Below the pieces are notes generated by a model that was given only the letters and a program-made list of their open reading frames with translations, was not told where the DNA came from and searched no databases. Of a stretch of 64,000 bases of DNA, positions 16,620-25,234 are shown piece after piece. This DNA is from UBA1479 sp002706405 (lineage in GTDB: Bacteria; Pseudomonadota; Alphaproteobacteria; Rhodospirillales; Casp-alpha2): contig CAXATO010000001.1 of assembly GCA_963972255.1 (NCBI GenBank), positions 414,944 to 478,943 of the forward strand, given 5' to 3'. Both the position numbers and the translations under genes were made by a program. The stretch's first letter is position 1; every line of letters begins with the position of its first letter.

Positions 16620-18444
16620 CATCGGGACAGCGGACCAACCGCGGAAAGACGGGGCCGAAAAGGCCCGGGTTCTTGGTGTTGACCGGTCGCTGACCGGGCG
16701 GCGCTGGCTGGAACGGCCCGTTGACCCGCGCGCCGTGCAGACCCTTGTTCAACGCTGGGAACTATCCGAACTGACGGCCCGCGTATTGGCCGGACGCGGC
16801 ATTGCCGTGGACGACGTCCCGGCCTTCCTGGCACCGACCCTGCGCGACCTGCTGCCCGACCCGGACCGGTTCCTCGACATGGGGCAGGGGGCGGAACGCC
16901 TGGCTGGGGCGATCATGCAGAACGAGTGCATCGGCATCTTCGGTGATTACGACGTGGACGGAGCGACCTCGTCGGCGCTTTTGGCCCGCTTCGTGCGCGC
17001 CGCCGGCGGGCGCGCGGCCGTGCATATCCCCGATCGTATCAAGGAAGGCTACGGCCCCAATACGTTGGCGATCCTTGGGTTGAAGGACAACCACGGGGCG
17101 TCTGTCGTGGTGACGGTGGATTGCGGCACGCTCGCGTTCGAGCCCTTGGCCGCCGCCCGCGAGGCCGGCATCGACGTGGTCGTGGTCGACCATCACACGG
17201 CCGAAGCGGATCTGCCCAAGGCCGAGGCCGTGATCAACCCCAACCGTCTGGACGAAGCGGCCGGATACGGCCAGCTGGCCGCCGTGGGCGTGACGTTCCT
17301 GCTGGTCGTGGCGGTCAACCGGGTGCTGCGCGGGGCGGGCTGGTACACGTCGCGGCCGGAGCCGGATCTTCTGCAGTGGCTCGACATGGTCGCCCTGGGC
17401 ACGGTCTGCGATGTGGTGCCGTTGACGGGAATTAACCGTGCTTTGGTTACGCAAGGTATGAAGGTCATGGCTGGGCGCCGGAATTTGGGTCTGCGGGCGC
17501 TTGCCGACGTGGCCGGGGTGGACGAGGCGCCGACGGCTTACCACCTGGGGTTCGTCATGGGACCCAGGGTCAACGCCGGCGGCCGGGTCGGCGAATCGGA
17601 CCTGGGATACCGCCTGATGACCACGGAGCATGAGGACGAGGCCTGGCACCTGGCGCGCAAGCTGGACGCCTTCAACCGCGACCGCCAAACCATCGAAGGC
17701 GCGGTGCTGCAGGGCGCCATGGCGCAGCTTGAGGACGCCGGCGGCGGCAGCCCCAACGCCATGGGTGCGGTGGCGCTGGCCCATGGCGACGGCTGGCATC
17801 CGGGGGTGATCGGCATCGTCGCGAGTCGCCTGAAGGAACGCTACAACCGGCCTGCCTGCGTCATTTCCTTCAATGACGGCGATCTCGGCGTCGGCTCCGG
17901 CCGCTCGGTCAAGGGCGTGGACCTGGGGGCCGCCATCATCGCCGCCCGTCAGGCGGGCCTGATCGTCAAGGGCGGCGGCCATGCCATGGCGGCGGGATTT
18001 TCCGTGGAACGGGGCCAGTTGGCGGCGTTCCGGGCCTTTTTGGATGAACGTGTCGCGGCCCATGTGGCCGACAGCGGGATTCGCCCGACCCTTTATCTTG
18101 ATGGCGCCCTTCGCCCCGACGGGGCAACCGAAGCCCTGGTCGAGGAAATCGCGCTGTTGGGGCCCTTCGGGGCCGGAAATCCGGAGCCCCGGTTCGTCAT
18201 GCCGCACGCCCGCCTGACCTATGCGGACCGCGTCGGAGAGAATCACGTGAAGTGTTCGATCGCCAAGGACGTCCGAGGGACCCTTGGGGGCATTGCCTTC
18301 CGGGCGCTTGATTCGGATTTGGGGCCGGCGCTGATGAACCATGACGGGCGCTTGATGCACCTTGCGGGACGCCTGCGTTTCAACAGTTGGAACGGCCGAA
18401 CCACGGTACAATTCCAAATCGAAGACGCCCATCCGGCCGACTGA
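16591..18444 (+). CDS. recJ: single-stranded-DNA-specific 5'-3' exonuclease RecJ
   Basis: RecJ degrades single-stranded DNA 5'-3' in RecF-pathway recombination, mismatch repair and base excision. The 617-residue product shows the DHH phosphoesterase motifs DYDVDG (119-124) and DHH (200-202), the DHHA1 region with GGGHAMAAG, and a C-terminal OB-like domain (FGAGNPEPRF onwards). I start at ATG 16591, which has AAGGA 7 bases upstream. It lies inside the last 29 bp of the glpX-like gene in another frame, so the two are probably co-translated. A TTG at 16576 is a weaker alternative. The neighbourhood hom-glpX-recJ is typical for this part of the alphaproteobacteria. Confidence 0.96.
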   Translation: MCPSSLAGPDIGTADQPRKDGAEKARVLGVDRSLTGRRWLERPVDPRAVQTLVQRWELSELTARVLAGRGIAVDDVPAFLAPTLRDLLPDPDRFLDMGQGAERLAGAIMQNECIGIFGDYDVDGATSSALLARFVRAAGGRAAVHIPDRIKEGYGPNTLAILGLKDNHGASVVVTVDCGTLAFEPLAAAREAGIDVVVVDHHTAEADLPKAEAVINPNRLDEAAGYGQLAAVGVTFLLVVAVNRVLRGAGWYTSRPEPDLLQWLDMVALGTVCDVVPLTGINRALVTQGMKVMAGRRNLGLRALADVAGVDEAPTAYHLGFVMGPRVNAGGRVGESDLGYRLMTTEHEDEAWHLARKLDAFNRDRQTIEGAVLQGAMAQLEDAGGGSPNAMGAVALAHGDGWHPGVIGIVASRLKERYNRPACVISFNDGDLGVGSGRSVKGVDLGAAIIAARQAGLIVKGGGHAMAAGFSVERGQLAAFRAFLDERVAAHVADSGIRPTLYLDGALRPDGATEALVEEIALLGPFGAGNPEPRFVMPHARLTYADRVGENHVKCSIAKDVRGTLGGIAFRALDSDLGPALMNHDGRLMHLAGRLRFNSWNGRTTVQFQIEDAHPAD

Positions 18445-18523
18445 TGTCGATTATTGAAAAAGTCTCCTTGATTTTGCTTCTTGGGCCGTATACCAAGTGC
18501 GCCTTCGGGCCATGGGCCACAGC

Positions 18524-18601
18524 GTCCCCATCGTCTAGCCCGGCCTAGGACACCTCCCTTTCACGGAGGAGACAGGGGTTCGAATCCCCTTGGGGACGCC
18601 A
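18524..18601 (+). tRNA. tRNA-Glu (anticodon TTC)
   Basis: Acceptor arms GTCCCCA and TGGGGAC pair. The anticodon stem CCTCC/GGAGG (18553-18557, 18565-18569) encloses CTTTCAC with anticodon TTC at 18560-18562. The T-arm AGGGGTTCGAATCCCCT is canonical, and CCA is encoded at 18599-18601. The D-loop is two bases longer than in the E. coli gene. Confidence 0.97.
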
Positions 18602-18710
18602 ACTTTCTTTCGAGATATCCGACACATATACATTGCACCGGACCCGGTTTCCGGTTGCAATGGTATGTGGGAAGAGGCGCCGCCGATTTGGCGGTGTTTG
18701 GGAGAATATT

Positions 18711-19232
18711 GTGAGCGACGCGTTCGCTGCCAAAGAATTGCCCGTCGATCCGTCGACGTTTACCGGCGACTTTGCCTGGCTTCACGGCTATTGGGCGGAG
18801 CGGGCCGGGGCAAACGGTATGCCCGCCTGGGCCGATATCCGGCTTGTCGATTTTCCCGCCTCGATCTTGCCTTGGCTTGTCGTGATGGACGTGGTCGCCG
18901 ACGATCGCTGTTTCGTGTTCCGCTATTGGGGGACGGAGCGGACCAATCTGCAGGGGGTCGACATGACCGGCAAGTCGGTCAAGGAACTCAAGATTCCCGG
19001 CCTGGCGACGGCCATGCTGCATCAGAATGAACGCGCCGTCGCGGCGCGCGGGCCGATCCTCTATCTCAACCGCTTTTCGGCGCCCTCGGGCCGCGCCGTT
19101 CAGTACGAGGCTCTGCGCCTGCCGGTGACGGAAGGCGGAGAGCGGGTCGGCAAGGTGCTGGCCCTCAGCCGCTATATCGAAGGCAAAAGCCCCTTCCATC
19201 CGGAAGACGACGCGACGCCGCAGCCCGTGTGA
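18711..19232 (+). CDS. PAS-domain protein (PAS_5 type), function unknown
   Basis: I start at GTG 18711, which has GGAGA 5 bases upstream. The 173-residue protein is a single PAS-like domain without HTH, kinase or cyclase. Signature segments are WLHGYWAERAG, MPAWADIRLVDFP, FRYWGTERTNLQGVDMTGKS and RLPVTEGGERVGKVLALSRY, the pattern of the alphaproteobacterial PAS_5 (DUF1489-neighbour type) proteins. A paralogue lies at 46837-47358 with the same WxxKR/PAWTDI/YRFxGT layout. Such stand-alone PAS proteins may bind a ligand or partner, but no function is established. The gene starts 110 bp after tRNA-Glu. Confidence 0.8.
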   Translation: MSDAFAAKELPVDPSTFTGDFAWLHGYWAERAGANGMPAWADIRLVDFPASILPWLVVMDVVADDRCFVFRYWGTERTNLQGVDMTGKSVKELKIPGLATAMLHQNERAVAARGPILYLNRFSAPSGRAVQYEALRLPVTEGGERVGKVLALSRYIEGKSPFHPEDDATPQPV

Positions 19233-19337
19233 GCGGCCGGTCGAGCAGGGCAAAACCCCTGGCATCGACGGCACGGGTCTGGCATACCGTTCCTAGCTGA
19301 CCGGCCCTCGATAATCAGACCAAACAGATGGAACACC

Positions 19338-20393
19338 ATGGGTAGCGAAAGACTGACACTCGCTCATTTCCTGTACGAAGACGTCCGCAACGAACCGCAG
19401 GCGACGGGCGAGCTTGCCTCGCTGATCAACGACATCGCGGCCGCCTGCAAGGCCGTGTCCAGCCTCGTCAATCACGGCGACCTCGCGGGCAATCTGGGCG
19501 GGGCAGTCGGCCAGAACATTCAAGACGAAACCCAGAAGGAACTGGACGTTCTGGCCAATGACACCTTCCTGGCCTGGACCCGCCGCGGCGGGCAACTGAC
19601 GGCCCTGGCGTCCGAGGAACTGGAAGACCCCTACATCATCCCCATGGACGAGCCGCGCGGGAAGTACCTTCTGGTATTCGATCCGCTGGACGGGTCGTCC
19701 AACATCGAAATCAACGGCCCCGTGGGCACGATCTTCTCCATCCTGCGCTCGCCCGACCCCACGCGCCTGGCGACCAAGGAAGACTTCCTGCAGCCGGGTC
19801 GCAATCAGATCGCCGCCGGTTATGTGCTCTATTCCGCGTCCACGACCATGCTGCTGACGCTGGAAGGCAAAGGCGTGTCCAAATTCACCCTGGACCCCAA
19901 CGTCGGCGAGTTCGTGCTGGTCGAGCGTGACATCAAGGTGCCGCCCAAGGCCAAGGAATTCGCCATCAACGCGTCGAACCAGCGGTTCTGGGATGCGCCG
20001 GTAACCCGCTATATCTCAGAATGCCTGGCCGGCAAGACCGGCCCCCGCGGCCGAGATTTCAACATGCGCTGGGTCGCCGCCATGGTTGCCGACGTGCATC
20101 GCGCGATTTCGCGGGGTGGGGTGTTCATGTATCCGGTCGACGAAAAGTGCCGGGAAAAGGGCGGGCGCCTGCGCCTGCTGTATGAAGCGTCTCCCATGGC
20201 CATGATCATCGAACATGCCGGTGGCCGTGCCAGCACGGGGCTGTGCCCGATCCTCGACGTTCAGCCGACGGACATCCATCAGCGCATCCCGGTGATGATG
20301 GGCTCGTCCGAGGAAGTGGAAGTCCTGGAGCGCTATCACGCCGAGGCGGAAGCCGACGCCTCCGCGACCGGTCGCGCCGGCGCGGCGGAGTAG
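19338..20393 (+). CDS. fbp: fructose-1,6-bisphosphatase class I
   Basis: The enzyme hydrolyses fructose 1,6-bisphosphate to fructose 6-phosphate in gluconeogenesis and the Calvin cycle. The 351-residue protein carries the intact class I metal motif FDPLDGSSN (114-122), the upstream ASEELE glutamates, GTIFSILRS and a C-terminal KCREKGGRLRLLYEASPMA region. All key residues appear canonical, in contrast to the GlpX-like protein 3 kb upstream. The gene is alone on its strand between the PAS gene and a convergent His-rich gene. The tkt-fba-rpe operon at 52.4 kb supplies the adjoining steps. Confidence 0.97.
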   Translation: MGSERLTLAHFLYEDVRNEPQATGELASLINDIAAACKAVSSLVNHGDLAGNLGGAVGQNIQDETQKELDVLANDTFLAWTRRGGQLTALASEELEDPYIIPMDEPRGKYLLVFDPLDGSSNIEINGPVGTIFSILRSPDPTRLATKEDFLQPGRNQIAAGYVLYSASTTMLLTLEGKGVSKFTLDPNVGEFVLVERDIKVPPKAKEFAINASNQRFWDAPVTRYISECLAGKTGPRGRDFNMRWVAAMVADVHRAISRGGVFMYPVDEKCREKGGRLRLLYEASPMAMIIEHAGGRASTGLCPILDVQPTDIHQRIPVMMGSSEEVEVLERYHAEAEADASATGRAGAAE

Positions 20394-20416
20394 GGGCCGC
20401 CGATCCCGCCCGGGGA

Positions 20417-20800
20417 TCAGAACTCGTCTTTGACCTGATTGATCAGCTGATGCAGGCCGGCCGCCGGCTTGGGCTGTTCGTGCTGCCCGCCGTGGACCCG
20501 AGCGTAATATTCCAGCATGTGGTGGAATTCCTCGGTCAGGTGGCCTTCGGCGATGGCCTCAGGGGCCATATGCTGCGCGACGAAGGCCGAGAAGTTGGCC
20601 GCCGCATGGCGCAGGCCTTCGGCGATGACTTCGGGCGGCAGGCCGCTTTCCAACCGCGTGTTGGCGACGTTGATGATCTGGTTGGCGATCTGCACGCTCA
20701 GCGTATGGTCGTCGTCGCCATGGTCATGGCTGTGATCGTGGCCGCAATCGGGGCCGTGAACGTGGTCAGAGTGATTGTGGTCGTCGTGATGATCGGCCAT
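20417..20800 (-). CDS. small protein with histidine-rich N-terminus
   Basis: This is a 127-residue cytosolic protein. Residues 1-35 are dominated by His and Asp (HDDHNHSDHVHGPDCGHDHS), a probable metal-binding arm. Residues 40-127 form a helical domain (QIANQIINVANTRLESGLPPEVIAEGL, in two pieces) that resembles the small uncharacterised alphaproteobacterial proteins annotated DUF5076-like; that match is tentative. I start at ATG 20800, which has AAGGGA 9 bases upstream; a further ATG at 20818 has no such site. It is divergent from the DHH phosphoesterase. A role in metal buffering or delivery is possible but unproven. Confidence 0.75.
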   Translation of the reverse strand: MADHHDDHNHSDHVHGPDCGHDHSHDHGDDDHTLSVQIANQIINVANTRLESGLPPEVIAEGLRHAAANFSAFVAQHMAPEAIAEGHLTEEFHHMLEYYARVHGGQHEQPKPAAGLHQLINQVKDEF

Positions 20801-20984
20801 GGCCGGGCTTCCCTTCATTTGTGGCGCGGCGTCGCGTCTTGGCGCCTGCTATAGCACATCACCGGGAGGGCGGGGACTCCGTTCAGCGCCGCGGCACCGA
20901 CCTTGGTTCATATTGCAATGTGCCGAGATATGGCAGTACCTTCGACGGAACGAAACGCGCACCGAAACGGGCGAGGAAACAGGC

Positions 20985-21953
20985 ATGAGCGCGGAAACCG
21001 GTTCTTACCGGCTGATTACCCGGCCCGATTTCGACGGCGTCGTCTGCGGCGCCCTGTTCATGGAGCAGGACATGATCGATGCGGTCATGTTCGCCCATCC
21101 CCGCGACATGCAGCACGACAAGGTCGACGTCTCCCGCGAGGACATCACCACCAACCTGCCCTATGTGCCGGGCGTGCATCTGTGTTTCGACCACCATGTG
21201 TCCGAATCGGAACGCGTCGGCCCCATGGAAAATCACATCATCGACCCCAAGGCGCCCTCGGCGGCGCGGGTGGTCTATGACCATTACGGGGGCAAGGCCA
21301 CCTTTCCCCTGGTCGACCCGGCCTTGATCGACGCGGTGGACAAGGCTGACGCGGCCCAGTTCACGGAAGAAGAAATCCTCGCCCCCGACGGCTACACGCT
21401 GCTCAACTTCATCCTCGACGGGCGCACGGGCCTGTCGCGCCTGCGCGATTTCGCGATTTCCGAAGAACAGCTGATGATCGACATGATGACCTATTGCCGC
21501 CATCACCCGGTCGAGGAAATCCTGCAGATCCCCGATGTGGCGGAGCGCGTGCGCACCTACATCCTGAACGAGGAATTCGCGGAACTGCAGATCAAGCGCT
21601 GCGCCGACGTCACGGACAACGTGGTCAAGATCGACCTGCGCGGCGAGGACACGCTCTATACGGTCAACCGCTTCCTGGTCTATGCGCTTTATCCCGAATG
21701 CGACGTCTCGGTCCATCTGACCAATCTGGCGGACCGCGGCCTGGTCGAGATCGCCGTCGGCAAGTCGATCCTCGACCGTGGCAACAAGGCCAACATCGGC
21801 TCCCTGCTGCTGCAGTACGGCGGCGGCGGCCATGCGGCCGTGGGCACCTGCCAGGTGGATCCGGACGACGCCGACCGCGTGGCTCAGGAAATCGTCGCCG
21901 CCGTGCACGGCAAGTACCCCAATCCATTCATCGTCAAGAACCAGAAACGTTAG
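20985..21953 (+). CDS. DHH-family phosphoesterase (exopolyphosphatase-like)
   Basis: The 322-residue protein has the DHH superfamily metal motifs: DFD (15-17) in TRPDFDGVVCG, DHH (69-71) in CFDHHVSES and the DHHA1 motif YGGGGHAAVG near the C-terminus. It is shorter than RecJ and lacks its inserted domains, so it belongs with the small NrnA/exopolyphosphatase-like group; the substrate could be oligoribonucleotides or a small phosphoester. I start at ATG 20985, with GAGGAAACAGGC just upstream; the frame back to 20799 overlaps the divergent gene. A VOC-fold gene follows after 9 bp and is probably co-transcribed. Confidence 0.88.
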   Translation: MSAETGSYRLITRPDFDGVVCGALFMEQDMIDAVMFAHPRDMQHDKVDVSREDITTNLPYVPGVHLCFDHHVSESERVGPMENHIIDPKAPSAARVVYDHYGGKATFPLVDPALIDAVDKADAAQFTEEEILAPDGYTLLNFILDGRTGLSRLRDFAISEEQLMIDMMTYCRHHPVEEILQIPDVAERVRTYILNEEFAELQIKRCADVTDNVVKIDLRGEDTLYTVNRFLVYALYPECDVSVHLTNLADRGLVEIAVGKSILDRGNKANIGSLLLQYGGGGHAAVGTCQVDPDDADRVAQEIVAAVHGKYPNPFIVKNQKR

Positions 21954-21962
21954 GGAGTTCCC

Positions 21963-22367
21963 ATGACCGTGCCGTTCCAGATCGACCGCATCGACCATTT
22001 CGTCCTCACCGTCGCCGACGTGGACAAGACCTGCGAATTTTACGGAAAGGCGCTGGGCATGACGCGGGAAGACTTCGAAGCCCGGCCCGGCGACATTCGC
22101 TCGGCGCTGATTTTCGGGCGCAACAAGATCAACCTGCACCCGTACCCCAGCCCCTACGAGCCCAAGGGCGTGAACCCGGTGACCGGGGCGGGGGACTTCT
22201 GCCTGATTACCGAAACCCCCATCGCCGAGGTCATGGCGCACCTGGAAGGCCTGGGCGTCGAGATCGAGGTCAAGCCGTCCAAGCGCACGGGCGCCCTGGG
22301 CGAGCTCAACTCCATCTACTTCCGCGATCCGGACGGGAATTTGGTGGAAGTGTCGAACTACGTCTGA
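21963..22367 (+). CDS. VOC-family (glyoxalase/bleomycin-resistance fold) protein
   Basis: The 134-residue protein has paired beta-alpha-beta-beta-beta modules. The usual metal-ligand positions are IDHFVLTV (His11), INLHPY and a Glu in DGNLVEVSNYV. The size and DRIDHFVLTVADVDKTCEFY opening resemble the VOC proteins often called virulence-associated or dioxygenase-like. The reaction cannot be assigned. It follows the DHH gene by 9 bp, and the end of the transcript coincides with the double hairpin at 22395-22448. Confidence 0.85.
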   Translation: MTVPFQIDRIDHFVLTVADVDKTCEFYGKALGMTREDFEARPGDIRSALIFGRNKINLHPYPSPYEPKGVNPVTGAGDFCLITETPIAEVMAHLEGLGVEIEVKPSKRTGALGELNSIYFRDPDGNLVEVSNYV

Positions 22368-22394
22368 GCGGACGGTCTTCCTACCTAGTGCGCC

Positions 22395-22448
22395 ATGGCC
22401 GGGCGTGACCCGGCCATCCACGTATGGATCCCCGGGTCGAGCCCGGGG
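22395..22448. repeat. double palindrome (REP-like) between convergent genes
   Basis: Two GC-rich hairpins stand side by side. ATGGCCGGG (22395-22403) pairs with CCCGGCCAT (22409-22417) over a 5-base loop. CCCCGGG (22430-22436) pairs with CCCGGGG (22442-22448) over a 5-base loop. The GATCCCCGGGTC-AGCCCGGG-TGACG style is a familiar dispersed intergenic repeat of alphaproteobacteria. It lies between the 3' ends of the VOC gene and metY and may terminate both. I see no second copy in this window. Confidence 0.7.
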
Positions 22449-22482
22449 GTGACGTGTTGATTATGGAAACACGCTGGGAGAT

Positions 22483-23790
22483 TTAGCCCGCCAGCGCCCT
22501 GTCCAAATCCCGGATCAAATCCGCCGCCGTTTCCAGGCCGACGGAGAGGCGCACCACGTCCGGTCCCGCGCCGGCGGCGATCTGCTGCTCTTCCGACAGT
22601 TGCCGGTGGGTGGTCGAGGCGGGATGGATGATCAGCGAGCGCGTGTCGCCCACGTTGGCGAGGTGGGAGAACAGTTCCACCGTCTCCACGCATTTGATCC
22701 CGGCCTGATAACCGCCCTTGAGCCCGAAGGTGAACACGGAGCCCGCACCCTTCGGCAGGTACTTCTTGGCGAGCGTATGCCAGGGGCTGGATTTCAGGCC
22801 GGCGTAGGACACCCAGGAGACGGCGGGATGGCTTTCGAGGAATTCCGCCACGGTCTGGGCGTTCTGAACGTGGCGGTCCATGCGCAGCGCCAGGGTCTCC
22901 GTCCCGGTGATGGTCAGGAAGGCGTTCATGGGCGCCATGGCGGGGCCGAAGTCGCGCAAGGCGACGGCGCGGGCCTTCATGGTGAAGCCGAAGTCACCAA
23001 AGGTCTCGTAGAACGTGAGGCCGTGATAGGCCGGGTCGGGCGTGCACATGCCGGGGAATTTGCCGGACGCCGCCCAGTCGAATTTGCCGGATTCGATCAC
23101 CGCCCCGCCCATGGAATTGGCATGGCCCGACAGGAACTTGGTCGTCGAATGAACGACGATGTCGGCCCCCCAGTCGAAGGGGCGCAGCAGGTAGGGGGTC
23201 GCCAGCGTGTTGTCGACGATCAGCGGGATGCCCGCCGCATGGGCGACCTCGGCGACCGGTTCCAGATCGACGATCAGCCCGCCCGGATTGGCGAGCGCTT
23301 CGAGGAAGATGCATTTGGCGTCGGGATGCGCGGCGAGGGCGCGCTGAAATTCCTCCGGCGTCGGATCGACGAAATGGCAGGTCCAGCCGAGTTTCTTGAA
23401 CGAATGGCCGAACTGGGTGATGGAGCCGCCGTAGAGGTTCTTCGACGCGATGAAGCTGTCGCCGGGCTCCAGCAGGGTGAACATGGCCAGGAACTGCGCC
23501 GCATGGCCCGAAGCGGCGCAGACGGCGGCGCGCCCGCCTTCCAGATTGGCGAGGCGTTCCTCCAGCACCGAAACGGTGGGGTTGGTCAGCCGGGAATAGA
23601 TGAAGCCGAAGGTTTGCAGGTTGAACAGGTCGGCGGCGTGCTCCGCGTCTTCGAATACATAGGACGTGTTCTGATGGATCGGCGTGACCCGCGCCCCGGT
23701 TTCCGCGTCGGGTCGGGCGCCGGCGTGGATGGAGCGGGTCTCGAACCCGAATTCGTGCGGGCCGTCCGGGGCGGTCTTTTTCTCTGCCAT
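22483..23790 (-). CDS. metY: O-acetylhomoserine sulfhydrylase (Cys/Met PLP family)
   Basis: The enzyme forms homocysteine from O-acetyl- or O-succinyl-homoserine and sulfide. The 435-residue protein matches MetY. It has PLP lysine K218 in HSTTKFLSGH, the RLTNPT loop, the ATPYLLRPFDWGAD segment and the C-terminal RSLIIHPASTTH signature. It is the last gene of a three-gene operon with the CoA-binding protein (4-bp gap) and the ECHDC3-like protein. An acyl-homoserine-forming enzyme of the MetX type is 3.8 kb away on the same strand. Confidence 0.95.
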   Translation of the reverse strand: MAEKKTAPDGPHEFGFETRSIHAGARPDAETGARVTPIHQNTSYVFEDAEHAADLFNLQTFGFIYSRLTNPTVSVLEERLANLEGGRAAVCAASGHAAQFLAMFTLLEPGDSFIASKNLYGGSITQFGHSFKKLGWTCHFVDPTPEEFQRALAAHPDAKCIFLEALANPGGLIVDLEPVAEVAHAAGIPLIVDNTLATPYLLRPFDWGADIVVHSTTKFLSGHANSMGGAVIESGKFDWAASGKFPGMCTPDPAYHGLTFYETFGDFGFTMKARAVALRDFGPAMAPMNAFLTITGTETLALRMDRHVQNAQTVAEFLESHPAVSWVSYAGLKSSPWHTLAKKYLPKGAGSVFTFGLKGGYQAGIKCVETVELFSHLANVGDTRSLIIHPASTTHRQLSEEQQIAAGAGPDVVRLSVGLETAADLIRDLDRALAG

Positions 23791-23794
23791 CGGA

Positions 23795-24310
23795 TCAGCG
23801 CTTCGGCCGCTTGGCGGAAATGACGCCGGAATTGACGCCGCACCAGCCCAGTTCGCCGAACAGCCGCCCGTATTCGATCTTGGGGCAGCGGTCCATGATG
23901 ACGGTCAGGCCGGCGGCTTCGGCCCGTGCCGCCGCCGCGTCGTCGCGCACGCCGAGCTGCAGCCAGATCACCTTGATGTCCTTTTCGTCCTTTAATTCGA
24001 TGGCGCGGTCGATGATGCCGCCCGCGTCCTTGGAGGCGCGGAACACGTCGACCATGTCGATCGGGCCGGGCACCTCGCCCAGCTCGGCATAAACCATCTG
24101 CTCCCAGATCTCCTTGCCCGCATGGCCCGGATTGACGGGAATCACCTTGTAGCCCTTGCCCAGCAGGTACTTCATGGCGAAGTTGGACGGCCGCACCCAG
24201 TTGGGCGAGGCGCCGACCATGGCGATGGTGCGCACGTCCTTCAGCACGCCCGCGACCAGCGCGTCGTCGTAATGGAGGGGCGGGGGCAGGGTTTCGGCGG
24301 GTTGGTTCAT
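23795..24310 (-). CDS. CoA-binding protein, YccU family
   Basis: The 171-residue protein has a Rossmann CoA-binding domain as in succinyl-CoA synthetase alpha. It shows TIAMVGASPNWVRPSNFAMK near residue 28, VIPVNPGHAGKEIWEQ, DMVDVFRAS, IWLQLGV and the terminal MDRCPKIEYGRL. This is the stand-alone YccU group; its members bind CoA, but no reaction has been assigned. The start codon overlaps the stop of the upstream ECHDC3-like gene as ATGA, and metY begins 4 bp after its stop, so all three are one translation-coupled operon. Confidence 0.9.
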   Translation of the reverse strand: MNQPAETLPPPLHYDDALVAGVLKDVRTIAMVGASPNWVRPSNFAMKYLLGKGYKVIPVNPGHAGKEIWEQMVYAELGEVPGPIDMVDVFRASKDAGGIIDRAIELKDEKDIKVIWLQLGVRDDAAAARAEAAGLTVIMDRCPKIEYGRLFGELGWCGVNSGVISAKRPKR

Positions 24311-25137
24311 GGGGTGTCCTTTGGGTCCTTCGACGGGTCCTGCCATTCCGGCATGGGTTGTTTTTCCAGAAAGGCGCCGACGCCGCCCTGGGCGTCCGGA
24401 TGCAGCATGTTCTGAACAATGGTTTCGGTCGCCAGATCGTAGGCGGCTTCGAGCCCTTCCTCGATCTGTTTGTAGAACAGCTCCTTGCCGAACTGGATGG
24501 CGCGGGGCGATTTGTCGGCGATGGTGCGGGCAAGCTCGTCCGTGGCGCGGTCGAGCCGGTCCGCCGGCACGACCCGGTTGACCAGGCCGTATTGAAGGGC
24601 CGCCTCGGCATCGAGGAAATCGCCGGTATAGAGCAGCTCCAACGCCTGTTTGCGCGGCAGGTTGCGGGTCACCGCGACCATGGGGGTGGAACAGAACAGC
24701 CCCAGGTTGATTCCCGAGGTCGAGAACCGCACGCCCTCGGCCGTGACGGCCAGATCGCATTGCGCGACAAGCTGGCAGCCCGCAGCGGCGGCGACCCCGT
24801 GGACCCGCGCGATCACCGGCTGGGGAAGACGGGTCAGCGAGACCATCATCTTGGAGCACTGCTTGAACAGGGCTTCCAGCGGTACGCGGCCATCCATGGC
24901 CTTCATTTCCTGAAGGTCGTGGCCGGCGCAAAACGCCCGGCCGTTGGCGGCGATGACCACCACCTTGACCGACCGGTCGTCCATCAGGGCGTCCAACTGG
25001 TCCTGGATCGCGGCCATGAGTTCCGTCGACAGGGCGTTGAACTTGTCCGAGCGGTTGAGGGTCAGGGTCGCGATGCCGTCGCGGTCGTCGCGCAGCAGCA
25101 CGGCTTCGTTGGCACCTGGGGTGTTGGTGTTCGTCAT
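24307..25137 (-). CDS. enoyl-CoA hydratase/isomerase-fold protein, ECHDC3-like
   Basis: The 276-residue crotonase-fold protein has the first oxyanion segment GRAFCAGHDLQEM and the second in GVAAAAGCQLVAQCDL. The glutamates normally used by enoyl-CoA hydratases are replaced: GGGCEL reads AAGCQL and PEILLG reads TSGINLG. The following LGLFCSTPMVAV stretch is the hallmark of the ECHDC3 subgroup. Classical hydratase activity is therefore unlikely, and CoA-ester binding or another crotonase reaction is more probable. ATG 25137 has AAGGAAC upstream. It is the first gene of the operon with the CoA-binding protein and metY, downstream of the 25235-25253 palindrome. Confidence 0.88.
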   Translation of the reverse strand: MTNTNTPGANEAVLLRDDRDGIATLTLNRSDKFNALSTELMAAIQDQLDALMDDRSVKVVVIAANGRAFCAGHDLQEMKAMDGRVPLEALFKQCSKMMVSLTRLPQPVIARVHGVAAAAGCQLVAQCDLAVTAEGVRFSTSGINLGLFCSTPMVAVTRNLPRKQALELLYTGDFLDAEAALQYGLVNRVVPADRLDRATDELARTIADKSPRAIQFGKELFYKQIEEGLEAAYDLATETIVQNMLHPDAQGGVGAFLEKQPMPEWQDPSKDPKDTP

Positions 25138-25234
25138 GGGTGTGATGTTCCTTCCCTGTAATGGTTCTACGGCCCGGCGGGTCGCGATGGCAAGCCCGCC
25201 CAAGCAGGGGGAGGGGCGGGCGCACCATGAATTG

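Noticed and set aside
20883..22421. 512-codon reverse open frame over the DHH and VOC genes
   Set aside because: Both forward genes have intact catalytic motifs and ribosome binding sites; the reverse frame is a high-GC artefact without motifs.
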